Assembly (NCBI GenBank): GCA_031258995.1 | Contig: JAIRMB010000030.1 | Coordinates: 1 to 11,850 of the forward strand | Direction: 5' to 3' | Length of the DNA stretch: 11,850 bases | Source of the DNA: Puniceicoccales bacterium | Lineage (GTDB): Bacteria; Verrucomicrobiota; Verrucomicrobiia; Opitutales; JAIRLM01 | In this document: one piece after another, positions 1-6,904 of the stretch | Layout of the letters: each line of letters starts with the position of its first letter | Numbering within the stretch: the stretch's first letter is position 1 | Notes under the pieces: generated by a model | The model's input: the letters and a program-made list of their open reading frames with translations, nothing else | Databases searched by the model: none | What the model was told of the DNA's origin: nothing | Made by a program: the position numbers and the translations under genes

Positions 1-2297
1 GAGCGCAGCGGCTCCGGATTTGTCGTGTGCGAACGGGCGAAGGGGAAGCGCGGCAAATCGTTTGCGGCGCCAGCAACTTCCAAAACGGTGACCGAATCCC
101 GGTGGCCTTGCCCGGCTGCTCCCTGCCTAACGGCGCCCACATCGAAGTAGCCCAATTGCGCGGAGAACGGTCCGAAGGCATGCTCTGCAGTGCCGAAGAG
201 CTGCACTTGCCAGGCGAAAGCGATGGAATTCTTCTTTTAGGTAGGCATTGGCCGGTCGGCACCCCGCTCCACGAGGTTTTTCCGGACAACGATGAGGTCC
301 TGGAACTCTCCATCGCTGCCAATCGGGGGGACTGCATGAGCCACCTGGGCGTCGCCCGAGAACTGTCCGCCTATTTTCGCATTCCTTTGGCCGCCAATGT
401 CTACGATCCTGGATCGGTACAATTTCCCACGGAGGGCGGCGAAGACTTTCTGCTGGAGGATCTCCGCCTAGAGAGTCCCAACTGTTTCCACTTTCTCGCA
501 TGGAGCGTTCGCGACGTACAAATCGGTCCCAGTCCCCGGTGGATGCGGCGGGATCTGGAGGCCATTGGCATGCGTCCCATAAGCGGGCCCGTGGATATCA
601 CCAACTGGCTCATGGCAGACTGCGGCCAGCCGCTCCACGCCTTTGACGCGCGAAAAATTCTAGGGAAAAAGATCCACATCCGACAGGCGCGAGAAAAGGA
701 ATCCATAGTTGCCATCAACCACCGCTCCTATGAACTTTCTCCTGACATGCTGATTCTGGCCGACGACGAACGGCCGCTGGTCATCGCCGGCACCATGGGC
801 AGCGTTGACGCCGAAGTGGACGAAGGCACTCGCGACATCGTGTTGGAGTGCGCCGCTTTTCGCGGCGAATCCATTCAACTAACATCCCGGAAATTGGGCC
901 TGCCGTCGGACGCCTCTCAACGCTTTGTCCGCGGCACGGATCGGGCCGCCATGGAGTATGGCGCCCGCCGGGCCGTCCAAATGCTGGTAGAAATTTGCGG
1001 CGGGCGGGCCTGCATTCGTCCGCAAACGGTTGGAACTGAAGAAAATGGGAAGAGTGAGCCAATTTTTCTTTCCTGCGATTTTTTGAAAGAAAAGTTCGGC
1101 ACGGCGGTCGGCGAAGGAGAGGTGGAGGATTCTCTACGCCGGTTGCACTTCGGAGTGGAAAAATCCGGCACCGGCTGGGCGGTCTCCGTACCGCCCTTTC
1201 GCCGCAACGATGTGCGAACGGCCATCGATCTGGTGGAGGAGTTCGTTCGATTGCGGAATCTGGGCGAACTCCCCTCCCGCGAACTCACATTTCGCGCTCT
1301 GAGCCGAAAGGACGAACGCAGCTATGGCTTCACCCGTGCCGCCGCCGAACGGCTCATCGGAAACGGCTACAGCGAATGCTACAACTATTCCACCGTGGCA
1401 AGGGAGAGCGGCCTCCTTGCCCTTGCCAATCCGCTAAGCGCAGACCAGAGCCACCTGCGCGCCAGCCTCATACCCGGTCTTCTGGCAGCGATAGAGAGTA
1501 ATGTGCGCAATGGAAATAGTTTAGATAAATTTTTCGAAATAGGTCGGGTCTGGGAGCCGGCGGCCGACGGATCGCGAGAAGCCATTGCCGTCGCTTGGAT
1601 CTGCGCAGCGGAACCGTTGGAAAAGGACTGGCATGGGCAATTGGAGCCAGATTTTTACGCCATGAAGGCCCTCGCCCTGCAGCTGGCCGATTTGGCCGAC
1701 ATTGCGCTTCCAGATAAGGATTTTCAACCGATCGGACGGTCGAAACTCTGGCAAATAGGCCATGGGGCAGAGCAGGGGCAGCTGGATCGGCAAGGTTTAG
1801 ACCTGCGGATCGGTCTTTTGGCTCCGAAAGCAACCGCAGAAATTCCGGTAGCGCTCTATGGCGGCGAACTGCGGATCTTGCCGGCCTTCTTTCGACGCCC
1901 GTACCGGCGAATTCGCTACGAAGCATTCACAAATTTTCCTCTTGTGGAACGTGATTTAGCCGTCTCCGTCGGCGGAACCGTGCCTGCCGAGCACGTACGG
2001 AGCGCGGTAGAACGTTGCTTCCGAAAAATTTGCCCAACCGAAATCGAACTGCGCAAGGTGCAAGTCTTTGACGTCTACGAGGACGAGCCTATCGGCCATG
2101 GAGAAAAAAGCATCGCCCTACGGCTGCGCTTCGGCCACAGTACGCGCACGCTCGCGGAGAAAGAAATCGTACCTCTCTTCGACGCGCTTCTGGAGCAACT
2201 AGGTACTGATGAAAGACTTTCTATTCGCTGCCAGAGCACTCCGTCGAAGAAGAAAGACCACAGTCGGAACGAAAGCGCCCCTAGCGTTGCCCTTTGA
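1..2297 (+). CDS. pheT: Phenylalanine--tRNA ligase beta subunit, 5'-truncated by the window
   Basis: This is the non-catalytic beta subunit of the PheS2PheT2 synthetase that charges tRNA-Phe. It supplies editing, tRNA and anticodon-binding functions. The reading frame is already open at base 3 (residues AQRLRICRV, then the GTG at 27), so that GTG is an internal valine and the true start lies upstream. Probably 50-60 N-terminal residues are missing. In order: the EMAP/OB tRNA-binding domain (QIVCGASNF, then a GMLCSAEEL motif), the B3/B4 editing domain (VDITNW...GQPLHAFD, about 590-648), the B5 domain (about 1047-1290), a core with FFEIGRVWE (about 1530-1555), and a C-terminal FDX-ACB anticodon-binding domain (from about 1917, TNFPLVERDLAV). 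After the usual FDX-ACB end there is a polar tail of about 25 residues (SKKKDHSRNE) that runs 17 bp into the convergent HU gene. pheS is not in view. The family call is firm. Confidence 0.97.
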   Translation, partial: AQRLRICRVRTGEGEARQIVCGASNFQNGDRIPVALPGCSLPNGAHIEVAQLRGERSEGMLCSAEELHLPGESDGILLLGRHWPVGTPLHEVFPDNDEVLELSIAANRGDCMSHLGVARELSAYFRIPLAANVYDPGSVQFPTEGGEDFLLEDLRLESPNCFHFLAWSVRDVQIGPSPRWMRRDLEAIGMRPISGPVDITNWLMADCGQPLHAFDARKILGKKIHIRQAREKESIVAINHRSYELSPDMLILADDERPLVIAGTMGSVDAEVDEGTRDIVLECAAFRGESIQLTSRKLGLPSDASQRFVRGTDRAAMEYGARRAVQMLVEICGGRACIRPQTVGTEENGKSEPIFLSCDFLKEKFGTAVGEGEVEDSLRRLHFGVEKSGTGWAVSVPPFRRNDVRTAIDLVEEFVRLRNLGELPSRELTFRALSRKDERSYGFTRAAAERLIGNGYSECYNYSTVARESGLLALANPLSADQSHLRASLIPGLLAAIESNVRNGNSLDKFFEIGRVWEPAADGSREAIAVAWICAAEPLEKDWHGQLEPDFYAMKALALQLADLADIALPDKDFQPIGRSKLWQIGHGAEQGQLDRQGLDLRIGLLAPKATAEIPVALYGGELRILPAFFRRPYRRIRYEAFTNFPLVERDLAVSVGGTVPAEHVRSAVERCFRKICPTEIELRKVQVFDVYEDEPIGHGEKSIALRLRFGHSTRTLAEKEIVPLFDALLEQLGTDERLSIRCQSTPSKKKDHSRNESAPSVAL

Positions 2298-2580
2298 CAT
2301 GAAGCCGCAACTCCTTCCCAGCACGAAATTTGATGACTTTCTGTGCGGGGATTTGGATGGGTCTCTCCGGTCGATTTGGATTTCTGCCGACGCGAGCTTT
2401 TCGCATCTGCACCTCGAAAACGCCAAAATTGCGCAATTCCACCGTTTTACCGGCTTTAAGAGCGTCACCAATGCAGTCCAGGACACCCTGAACGAGGTCG
2501 GCGACGGTACGATACAGCAAATCACCGTCCTGGTGCAGCCGCTGGATGATGTCCCTTTTTGTTAGCTTTTTTGTGTTCAT
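2281..2580 (-). CDS. HU/IHF-family nucleoid DNA-binding protein
   Basis: This is a 99-residue histone-like protein that dimerises and bends DNA, the normal HU/IHF length. Visible hallmarks are the N-terminal helical part (LTKRDIIQRL, residues 6-15), the NFGVFEV strand (51-57), and the beta-arm KARVGRNPNRPE (61-72), with proline 68 at the position that intercalates into DNA. The frame is open back to an ATG at 2655, but HU proteins start just before the KLTKRD-like motif, so I chose the ATG at 2580. No Shine-Dalgarno sequence precedes it. The 3' end overlaps the convergent pheT by 17 bp, and the start faces the divergent clpX-like gene across 100 bp. I cannot tell from sequence alone whether it works as a homodimeric HU or as an IHF subunit. 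Confidence 0.93.
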   Translation of the reverse strand: MNTKKLTKRDIIQRLHQDGDLLYRTVADLVQGVLDCIGDALKAGKTVELRNFGVFEVQMRKARVGRNPNRPERPIQIPAQKVIKFRAGKELRLHVKGQR

Positions 2581-2680
2581 GGTGAGGAAATATGGTTGCC
2601 ACAAGCGATCAAATTCAGCATGGCCGTGGAAAGCTAATTCTGCAATGATAAGCATGTTTTAACAAGAAAAAAAATAGATA
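2581..2680. promoter_or_regulatory. Divergent spacer between HU and the ClpX-like gene
   Basis: This 100-bp A/T-richer spacer must carry the 5' signals of both genes, which point away from it. I see no strong sigma-70 box pair on either strand. The best on the - strand is TTGTTA (2660-2665), a 17-bp spacer and CAGAAT (2637-2642), each 4 of 6 against consensus. An A-run at 2665-2674 lies just ahead of the clpX-like ATG, where a Shine-Dalgarno sequence would normally be. Confidence 0.35.
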
Positions 2681-4099
2681 ATGGACGGGAAAGACGGCAA
2701 AGAGACACCCCCAGAAGGGGGCGGAGAAGGCAATAACACCATAAACGGGAATAATTTAGAAGGGAAAGCGGAGGGTCAAAGCAGCAGCGTAAATCTATTG
2801 GAAAAACTTCGCGAGCAATTTACCGGTCTGTTCTTCGGCGGATTTGCCGATCCCGAAATCTTTACCGCAAGTCAAGGCGGCCGGCCGCATGGCCACGACG
2901 GAGCCGATCGTGCTCCAACGGAAGAGCATGGTAACGAATCGGCAACTGAGAAGGCGTCAGCCCTGGAAGGAATTAGTAAGTTTTCCATGCGCCCCCAGGA
3001 CATTCGTGACTACTTGCAGCGCTTCGTAATACGTCAGGAAGAGGCCAAAAAGGTCCTAGCCGTCACAATTTGCGACCACTACAACCATGTGCGCCGCTGT
3101 CTTGCTAGCCCGAAAGAGCTGATCCGGGACTACGGCAAGCCGAACGTACTCCTGCTGGGGCCTACGGGTGTGGGAAAGACCTATCTCATTCGCAATCTGG
3201 CTAAGCTTTTAGGCGTTCCGTTCGTGAAAGCGGATGCGACCAAGTTCACGGAAACGGGCTACGTGGGCAACGACGTGGAAGAAATGGTGCGAGATTTGGT
3301 GCGCGCCGCCAATGGCGACGTGGAACTGGCCCAATACGGCATCATCTTTGTCGACGAAATTGACAAGATTGCGTCCAACGAGGCGATGGGACGGGATGTG
3401 TCCGGCCGCGGCGTACAGGTAAATCTCTTGAAGCTCATGGAGGACGCTGAGGTTAGTTGCGTCGCGCCCAATGACATTACTGCGCAAATGAGCGCCATGG
3501 TGACCTTTGGCGGACGCCGACACCGTCGGGAGAGCATCAGCACCCGACACATCCTGTTCATCGTGAGCGGCGCCTTCGATCGGCTCAATGAGCTGGTCCG
3601 CCGACGCAGCTCGGCGGGATCCATCGGTTTTACCAAAAAAGGGTTCGATGATGGCGGGGAGGACTACCTGCGGCTGGCCACCACCGCCGATTTCGTTCAA
3701 TTCGGTCTGGAACCCGAATTCATCGGCCGGTTGCCCGTACGCGTCGCCTGCGAACATCTTCGCAAAAAGGACCTGGCTCAAATTCTCATTTCTTCGGAAG
3801 GCTCCATCCTGCGCCAATACGAAAAAGATTTCGAAGGCTACGGCATTGAATTGACCCTCACGGAGGAAGCGATCTACGCTATCGCCGGCCTGGCGGAGGA
3901 GGAAAAAACGGGCGCTCGGGGTCTCATGACCGTTTTGGAGCGGCTTTTTCGGGATTTCAAATTTCACCTGCCCTCTACGACCATTCGACGGTTGAACATT
4001 ACCGAGGAAATAGTACGGGATCCGACGACGGCTCTGCGAAAATTGCTCGCCGATTCGTCGGCCCAGGCGGAGGACATCCAAAGGATTCATTTTCCATAA
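2681..4099 (+). CDS. ClpX-like AAA+ protein unfoldase lacking the zinc-binding domain
   Basis: This 472-residue ATPase resembles ClpX, which unfolds proteins and feeds them to ClpP in the cytoplasm. It has Walker A GPTGVGKT (160-167), the GYVG pore-1 loop (193-196), Walker B IIFVDEID (221-228), GGRRH at the position of the RKH loop (277-281), an IGF tripeptide (315-317) like the ClpP-docking loop, arginine finger R350 in EFIGR, and sensor-2 GAR (411-413). Two features differ from textbook ClpX. The first 100 residues are a low-complexity Gly/Asn/Glu-rich segment without the four-cysteine zinc domain. About 13 extra residues precede the RRH loop (260-276). No clpP lies nearby. The ATG at 2681 is the first start after the in-frame stop at 2675-2677. 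The 3' end overlaps the convergent glycosyltransferase by 13 bp. I believe similar zinc-less forms occur in PVC bacteria, so I give no clpX symbol. HslU is less likely because of the GYVG and IGF context. Confidence 0.88.
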   Translation: MDGKDGKETPPEGGGEGNNTINGNNLEGKAEGQSSSVNLLEKLREQFTGLFFGGFADPEIFTASQGGRPHGHDGADRAPTEEHGNESATEKASALEGISKFSMRPQDIRDYLQRFVIRQEEAKKVLAVTICDHYNHVRRCLASPKELIRDYGKPNVLLLGPTGVGKTYLIRNLAKLLGVPFVKADATKFTETGYVGNDVEEMVRDLVRAANGDVELAQYGIIFVDEIDKIASNEAMGRDVSGRGVQVNLLKLMEDAEVSCVAPNDITAQMSAMVTFGGRRHRRESISTRHILFIVSGAFDRLNELVRRRSSAGSIGFTKKGFDDGGEDYLRLATTADFVQFGLEPEFIGRLPVRVACEHLRKKDLAQILISSEGSILRQYEKDFEGYGIELTLTEEAIYAIAGLAEEEKTGARGLMTVLERLFRDFKFHLPSTTIRRLNITEEIVRDPTTALRKLLADSSAQAEDIQRIHFP

Positions 4100-5106
4100 T
4101 TTTTCATGAACTCGCGGCAGAAGCCGCCGCTCAATTTTGCCATTACCGTAAGAATTTCCTTCTGGAAAATTTGCGGATGGGCATCGAGATAGTTGGCAAA
4201 TAGGATTAAACTTTCGTCTTGCGGCAGTTTAAGAATCAGGCGCAAGACAGTTCCTTCGTTCCGTTTAGTCATCTTCCTAGCCAGTGGGAGGACTTTCCCT
4301 TCTTCCGCTTCGGCAAAAATTTTCGCATGTACGGCGCAAACGTCCTGGACATATCTTCTCCAAAATGCCGGATCGCCCCATCGCCGGGCCGCTTGGCCTC
4401 TACTTGCGACATAGCGATAGCCAAGCTGAGGGAGCGCGGCAAAACTGCCGCAACGCCGCATGGCAAACCAAAACAGAAGCAAATCTTCCGTTTTACTGAG
4501 ATGATGTGACTGAGCAAAAAGCCAAAATTCTTCGGCAATTTCTCGCAGCATGCTCCCCCGCCAGAGCTTATCCCAGAGATTCCAGCTAACGGCCCCTTCG
4601 GCGGCCAGCTCCAAAAAATACGCGCCGCTGCCGCCTTCCGGCAGCACTTTTGGGACTGTCCGCTGGGAGCCAATTCGGCGCGCGTACTGGGTCCGAAAAA
4701 GCACGACGTCCGCCTGGGACGATTTGGCCTTTTCGAAGGCCAATTCGGCGATTGTCGGAAATAGCTCATCATCGGCATCCAACCAGAGAATGTGGTCCCC
4801 CTGAGATGCGCGAATGGCCCGCAATCGGCTATAGTGCGTCCCGCGATTGCAGTCATTTTCAAAAATTGCGATGCGCGGATCCCTAGCGGCGTAGGACTTC
4901 AAAATTGCCAAGGATCCATCCGTGGAGCCATCGTCCACGCAGATAATCTCGATGTCCTTTAGCGTTTGAGTGCAAGCGCTGTCTAGTGCCGCCGGCAGCC
5001 AAGGCTCCGCATTGTAGACGGGGATACAGATGGAAACTTTCGCAGCAAGAGCCGACCCCCAGAAGGCGCAAAAAGCCGCTAAAACATAAAATGCTCTACA
5101 GCTCAT
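4087..5106 (-). CDS. Family 2 glycosyltransferase with N-terminal signal peptide
   Basis: This 339-residue protein has a GT-A fold of the GT2 family, which transfers a sugar from a nucleotide donor to glycans, lipids or proteins. Motifs: VSICIPVYN (24-32), VDDGSTDGS (57-65), LDADDE (109-114) giving the metal-binding DxD-type site, NLWDKLWR (176-183), and the acidic TED pair (206-208) often seen in LPS or capsule GT2 enzymes. From the ATG at 5106 the first 22 residues form a classic export signal: MSCR, a hydrophobic core (AFYVLAAFCAFWG), then SALA|A, fitting signal peptidase I. The frame stays open to an ATG at 5226, which would add 40 basic residues, but that stretch is A/T-rich and masks the signal, so I prefer 5106. 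Neither start has a Shine-Dalgarno sequence. The acceptor is unknown, and no other polysaccharide genes are close. A membrane-anchored rather than cleaved N terminus is possible. Confidence 0.85.
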   Translation of the reverse strand: MSCRAFYVLAAFCAFWGSALAAKVSICIPVYNAEPWLPAALDSACTQTLKDIEIICVDDGSTDGSLAILKSYAARDPRIAIFENDCNRGTHYSRLRAIRASQGDHILWLDADDELFPTIAELAFEKAKSSQADVVLFRTQYARRIGSQRTVPKVLPEGGSGAYFLELAAEGAVSWNLWDKLWRGSMLREIAEEFWLFAQSHHLSKTEDLLLFWFAMRRCGSFAALPQLGYRYVASRGQAARRWGDPAFWRRYVQDVCAVHAKIFAEAEEGKVLPLARKMTKRNEGTVLRLILKLPQDESLILFANYLDAHPQIFQKEILTVMAKLSGGFCREFMKNYGK

Positions 5107-5258
5107 AAAACATGCTACTAACTGCTGTAGCCGAAGCGAGAAAAAACACAAAAATTCTGCACCAAATGGAGAAAATTTTTCAGCTCTACGGTAACGGCGG
5201 TGGAAAAATTTAGCAGTGCGGGTCATGGAAAACTAAAACGACCCGTCTGTGATAACTC

Positions 5259-5280
5259 TCCCCGATTCCAGACATGGGGA
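5259..5280. repeat. Inverted repeat, 5-bp arms TCCCC/GGGGA
   Basis: TCCCC (5259-5263) is complementary to GGGGA (5276-5280) across a 12-base loop, and a G-T wobble can extend the stem by one pair. It is the first of three inverted repeats ahead of the tRNA nucleotidyltransferase gene. It is short enough to be chance on its own. Confidence 0.4.
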
Positions 5281-5284
5281 ACTG

Positions 5285-5347
5285 TGCCAGTAACCATTGC
5301 GTCGGCCCGCCCGCACTAGATTCGAGGATTGGGCTTTGCAACTGGCA
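5285..5347. repeat. Long-range inverted repeat, 7-bp arms TGCCAGT/ACTGGCA
   Basis: TGCCAGT (5285-5291) is a perfect reverse complement of ACTGGCA (5341-5347). The enclosed segment holds an inner hairpin, TGCG (5298-5301) with CGCA (5312-5315), closed by a GG/CC pair. The arrangement could fold as a nested stem in RNA of either strand. No known RNA family was recognised. Confidence 0.45.
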
Positions 5348-5369
5348 TTGGTGCGCTTTGACTTTGCCT

Positions 5370-5385
5370 CCTAAAGTATTTTAGG
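5370..5385. repeat. Palindrome CCTAAA-GTAT-TTTAGG
   Basis: A perfect 6-bp inverted repeat with a 4-base loop lies about 80 bp upstream of the tRNA nucleotidyltransferase GTG. It could be a dimeric repressor site or an RNA hairpin. It lacks a following T-run on the + strand and is not a convincing terminator. Confidence 0.5.
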
Positions 5386-5465
5386 GATGCATGGGATCTG
5401 TGCGCCCGCAAACGCCTTTTTATTTTTCCATGGACGGACTTGCCGCCCATCCCTAGCGTACGGCC

Positions 5466-6833
5466 GTGCGGCTTGCCCTCTCCGAACCCTTGGACCGGTC
5501 CGTTCGAAGTATCTGCGGCCGAATCCGAGAGGCGGGCGGGCGGGCCTATCTGGTAGGCGGTTGCGTACGGGATTTGCTGCTGGGCATTCCCGTTCTAGAA
5601 TTGGATTTGGAAGTATTTTCCCTCGAAGCGGAGTCGCTGGAAAAACTTTTTCCGGACGCCATGGATTTCGTTGGTAAAAGCTATGGCATCTATCGCTTTC
5701 GAGAAATGCCGATTGACTTGGGCCTGCCGCGGGAAGAGCGGCCCACTGGGCCTGGCCATCGGGATTTTGCCGTTCGCGTGGACCCAACTATGTCTCTGGA
5801 ATTGGCCGCCGCTCGCCGGGACTTTACGGTTGGCGCCATCTATCTAGATCCGCTGGAAGGCAGTCCCATTGACCCCTTTGGCGGCACGAAGGATCTGGAA
5901 AAGCGCATTTTGCGGCACGTATCGGCCCACTTTTCGGAAGATCCCCTTCGAGTGTTGCGAGCCATGCAGCTATCGGCCCGCTTTCACTTTTCGATGGATC
6001 CGGAAACCGTCCGCCTCTGCCGCTCCATCGGTGCGGAAAATCTTTCTCCTGAGCGCATTTATGGTGAATTTTCGAAATTGATTCTCCGCGGCGAAGCGAT
6101 CGGATCTGGCCTTGAATTTTTGCGCCAGTGCGACTGGCTCCGCTTTTTCCCTGAATTGGCCGCGCTGGTGCACTGTCCTCAGGATCCCTTCTTTCACCCG
6201 GAGGGAAATGTCTGGGAGCATGTTAAATTGGCCATGGACGCCTTTGCGCAGTTCCGGCCGCCTGCGCGAGAAGATGCACTCGTTGTGGGATTTGCGGTTC
6301 TTTGCCACGACCTAGGTAAGCCGGAACGGACGGAACGGGGGCAGGACGGCCGAATTCGGACGCCCGGCCATGGCCCCGCCGGCGTGCCGATTGCGAAAGG
6401 TTTCCTGCAGAACATGCGAACGCCCAAGGAGATCATTCGGTCCGTCCTTCCACTTGTGGCCCACCATATGTTGCCACGCACGTTCTCCTGCCCCACACCG
6501 GCGACCGTCGGCGCCGTTCGCCGTCTGGCCCTAGCGGTAGGCCGCATCGATCTTTTGTTGGCCGTCGCCCGCTGCGACAATCGGGGTCGTACGCAGACCA
6601 CCTTCAATTTCTCTGGCGAGGATCGGCTCGAAGAAATCGCCAGGGCCGAAGGACTGTTGCGCAATCCGCCCGTCCCGCTGGTGCGCGGTCGAGATCTATT
6701 GGGTTCCTTTCCGCCCTCGCCGGAATTGGGAGCACTTCTAAGGCGACTATTCGAGGAGCAGTTGGATGGAAAATTTTCTTCCCGCGAAGAAGGCCTACGA
6801 TTGGCGCAAAAATACTACGTGCATTATAAATAG
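5466..6833 (+). CDS. CCA-adding/poly(A) polymerase-type tRNA nucleotidyltransferase with HD domain
   Basis: This 455-residue class II nucleotidyltransferase most likely builds or repairs the 3' CCA of tRNAs. The head domain has YLVGGCVRDLLLG (28-40), a D47-x-E49 metal site (LDLEVF), ARRDFTVGAI (116-125), and the EDPLRVLRAMQLSARF block (158-173) typical of the family. The second half is an HD phosphohydrolase domain: HPEGNVWEHV (244-253), CHDLGKPERT (280-289) with H281-D282, GHGPAGVP (301-308) and VAHHML (331-336). Head plus HD domain resembles the multifunctional bacterial CCA enzymes, though the D-x-E rather than D-x-D site belongs to a branch I recall only loosely. An in-frame stop at 5454-5456 leaves the GTG at 5466 as the first plausible start; no Shine-Dalgarno sequence precedes it. 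Poly(A) polymerase activity or CC/A specialisation cannot be excluded from sequence, so no symbol is given. Confidence 0.88.
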   Translation: MRLALSEPLDRSVRSICGRIREAGGRAYLVGGCVRDLLLGIPVLELDLEVFSLEAESLEKLFPDAMDFVGKSYGIYRFREMPIDLGLPREERPTGPGHRDFAVRVDPTMSLELAAARRDFTVGAIYLDPLEGSPIDPFGGTKDLEKRILRHVSAHFSEDPLRVLRAMQLSARFHFSMDPETVRLCRSIGAENLSPERIYGEFSKLILRGEAIGSGLEFLRQCDWLRFFPELAALVHCPQDPFFHPEGNVWEHVKLAMDAFAQFRPPAREDALVVGFAVLCHDLGKPERTERGQDGRIRTPGHGPAGVPIAKGFLQNMRTPKEIIRSVLPLVAHHMLPRTFSCPTPATVGAVRRLALAVGRIDLLLAVARCDNRGRTQTTFNFSGEDRLEEIARAEGLLRNPPVPLVRGRDLLGSFPPSPELGALLRRLFEEQLDGKFSSREEGLRLAQKYYVHYK

Positions 6834-6836
6834 CTC

Positions 6837-6865
6837 TTGTTAGTTGGAAAAAATTAATTTTTAAT
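6837..6865 (+). promoter_or_regulatory. Predicted sigma-70 promoter for the patatin gene
   Basis: TTGTTA (6837-6842, 4 of 6 to consensus), a 17-bp spacer, and TTTAAT (6860-6865, 5 of 6) begin just after the preceding stop codon. The spacer and -10 include the A/T palindrome AAAAATTAATTTTT (6849-6862). Transcription would begin near 6872. That excludes the TTG at 6866 as a start codon and favours the ATG at 6905, leaving a leader of about 33 bases. Confidence 0.5.
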
Positions 6866-6904
6866 TTGCTAGACAACCGGCAAATAGTTCTTCCGCTTTC
6901 CGCA

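Larger units (their letters stand above)
5107..5465. other. Divergent intergenic region with three inverted repeats
   Basis: This spacer separates the divergent glycosyltransferase and tRNA nucleotidyltransferase genes. The part next to the glycosyltransferase (about 5107-5230) is A/T-rich and would be coding only if the longer start at 5226 were used. The remainder (5227-5465) holds no credible gene, and I see no tRNA or recognisable riboswitch core. It contains three successive inverted repeats, at 5259-5280, 5285-5347 and 5370-5385, listed separately. The region should include both promoters, but no box pair is convincing. TTGACT at 5358-5363 has no -10 at proper spacing. Confidence 0.6.

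Noticed and set aside
27..29. GTG at 27 as the pheT start and GTG at 11812 (- strand) as the secA start
   Set aside because: In both cases conserved family sequence continues upstream in frame to the window edge, so these codons are internal valines.
1468..1926. Open frame of 152 codons antisense to pheT
   Set aside because: It is a shadow of the pheT coding sequence with no recognisable domain or start signal.
2209..2565. Open frame on the + strand opposite HU
   Set aside because: It is antisense to a conserved HU protein and has no domain of its own.
2637..2665. Candidate HU promoter TTGTTA-17-CAGAAT on the - strand
   Set aside because: Each box matches consensus at only 4 of 6 positions, which is expected by chance in an A/T-rich spacer.
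3209..4090. Long open frame (293 codons) on the - strand antisense to the ClpX-like gene
   Set aside because: It lies fully inside a gene with clear AAA+ motifs. Its translation shows no family resemblance, and it reflects codon bias of the sense strand.
4269..4862. Second frame of 197 codons on the - strand inside the glycosyltransferase gene
   Set aside because: It is an out-of-frame shadow; all GT2 motifs are in the chosen frame without breaks, so it is not a frameshift remnant.
5285..5347. Possible tRNA gene or cobalamin riboswitch in the 5227-5465 spacer
   Set aside because: There is no T-loop or cloverleaf spacing, and no B12-box motif accompanies the GC-rich segment.
5457..5470. Near-palindrome around the tRNA nucleotidyltransferase start (ACGGCCGT core) as a translation-blocking hairpin
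   Set aside because: It is short, needs a wobble pair, and such GC palindromes are common in this base composition.
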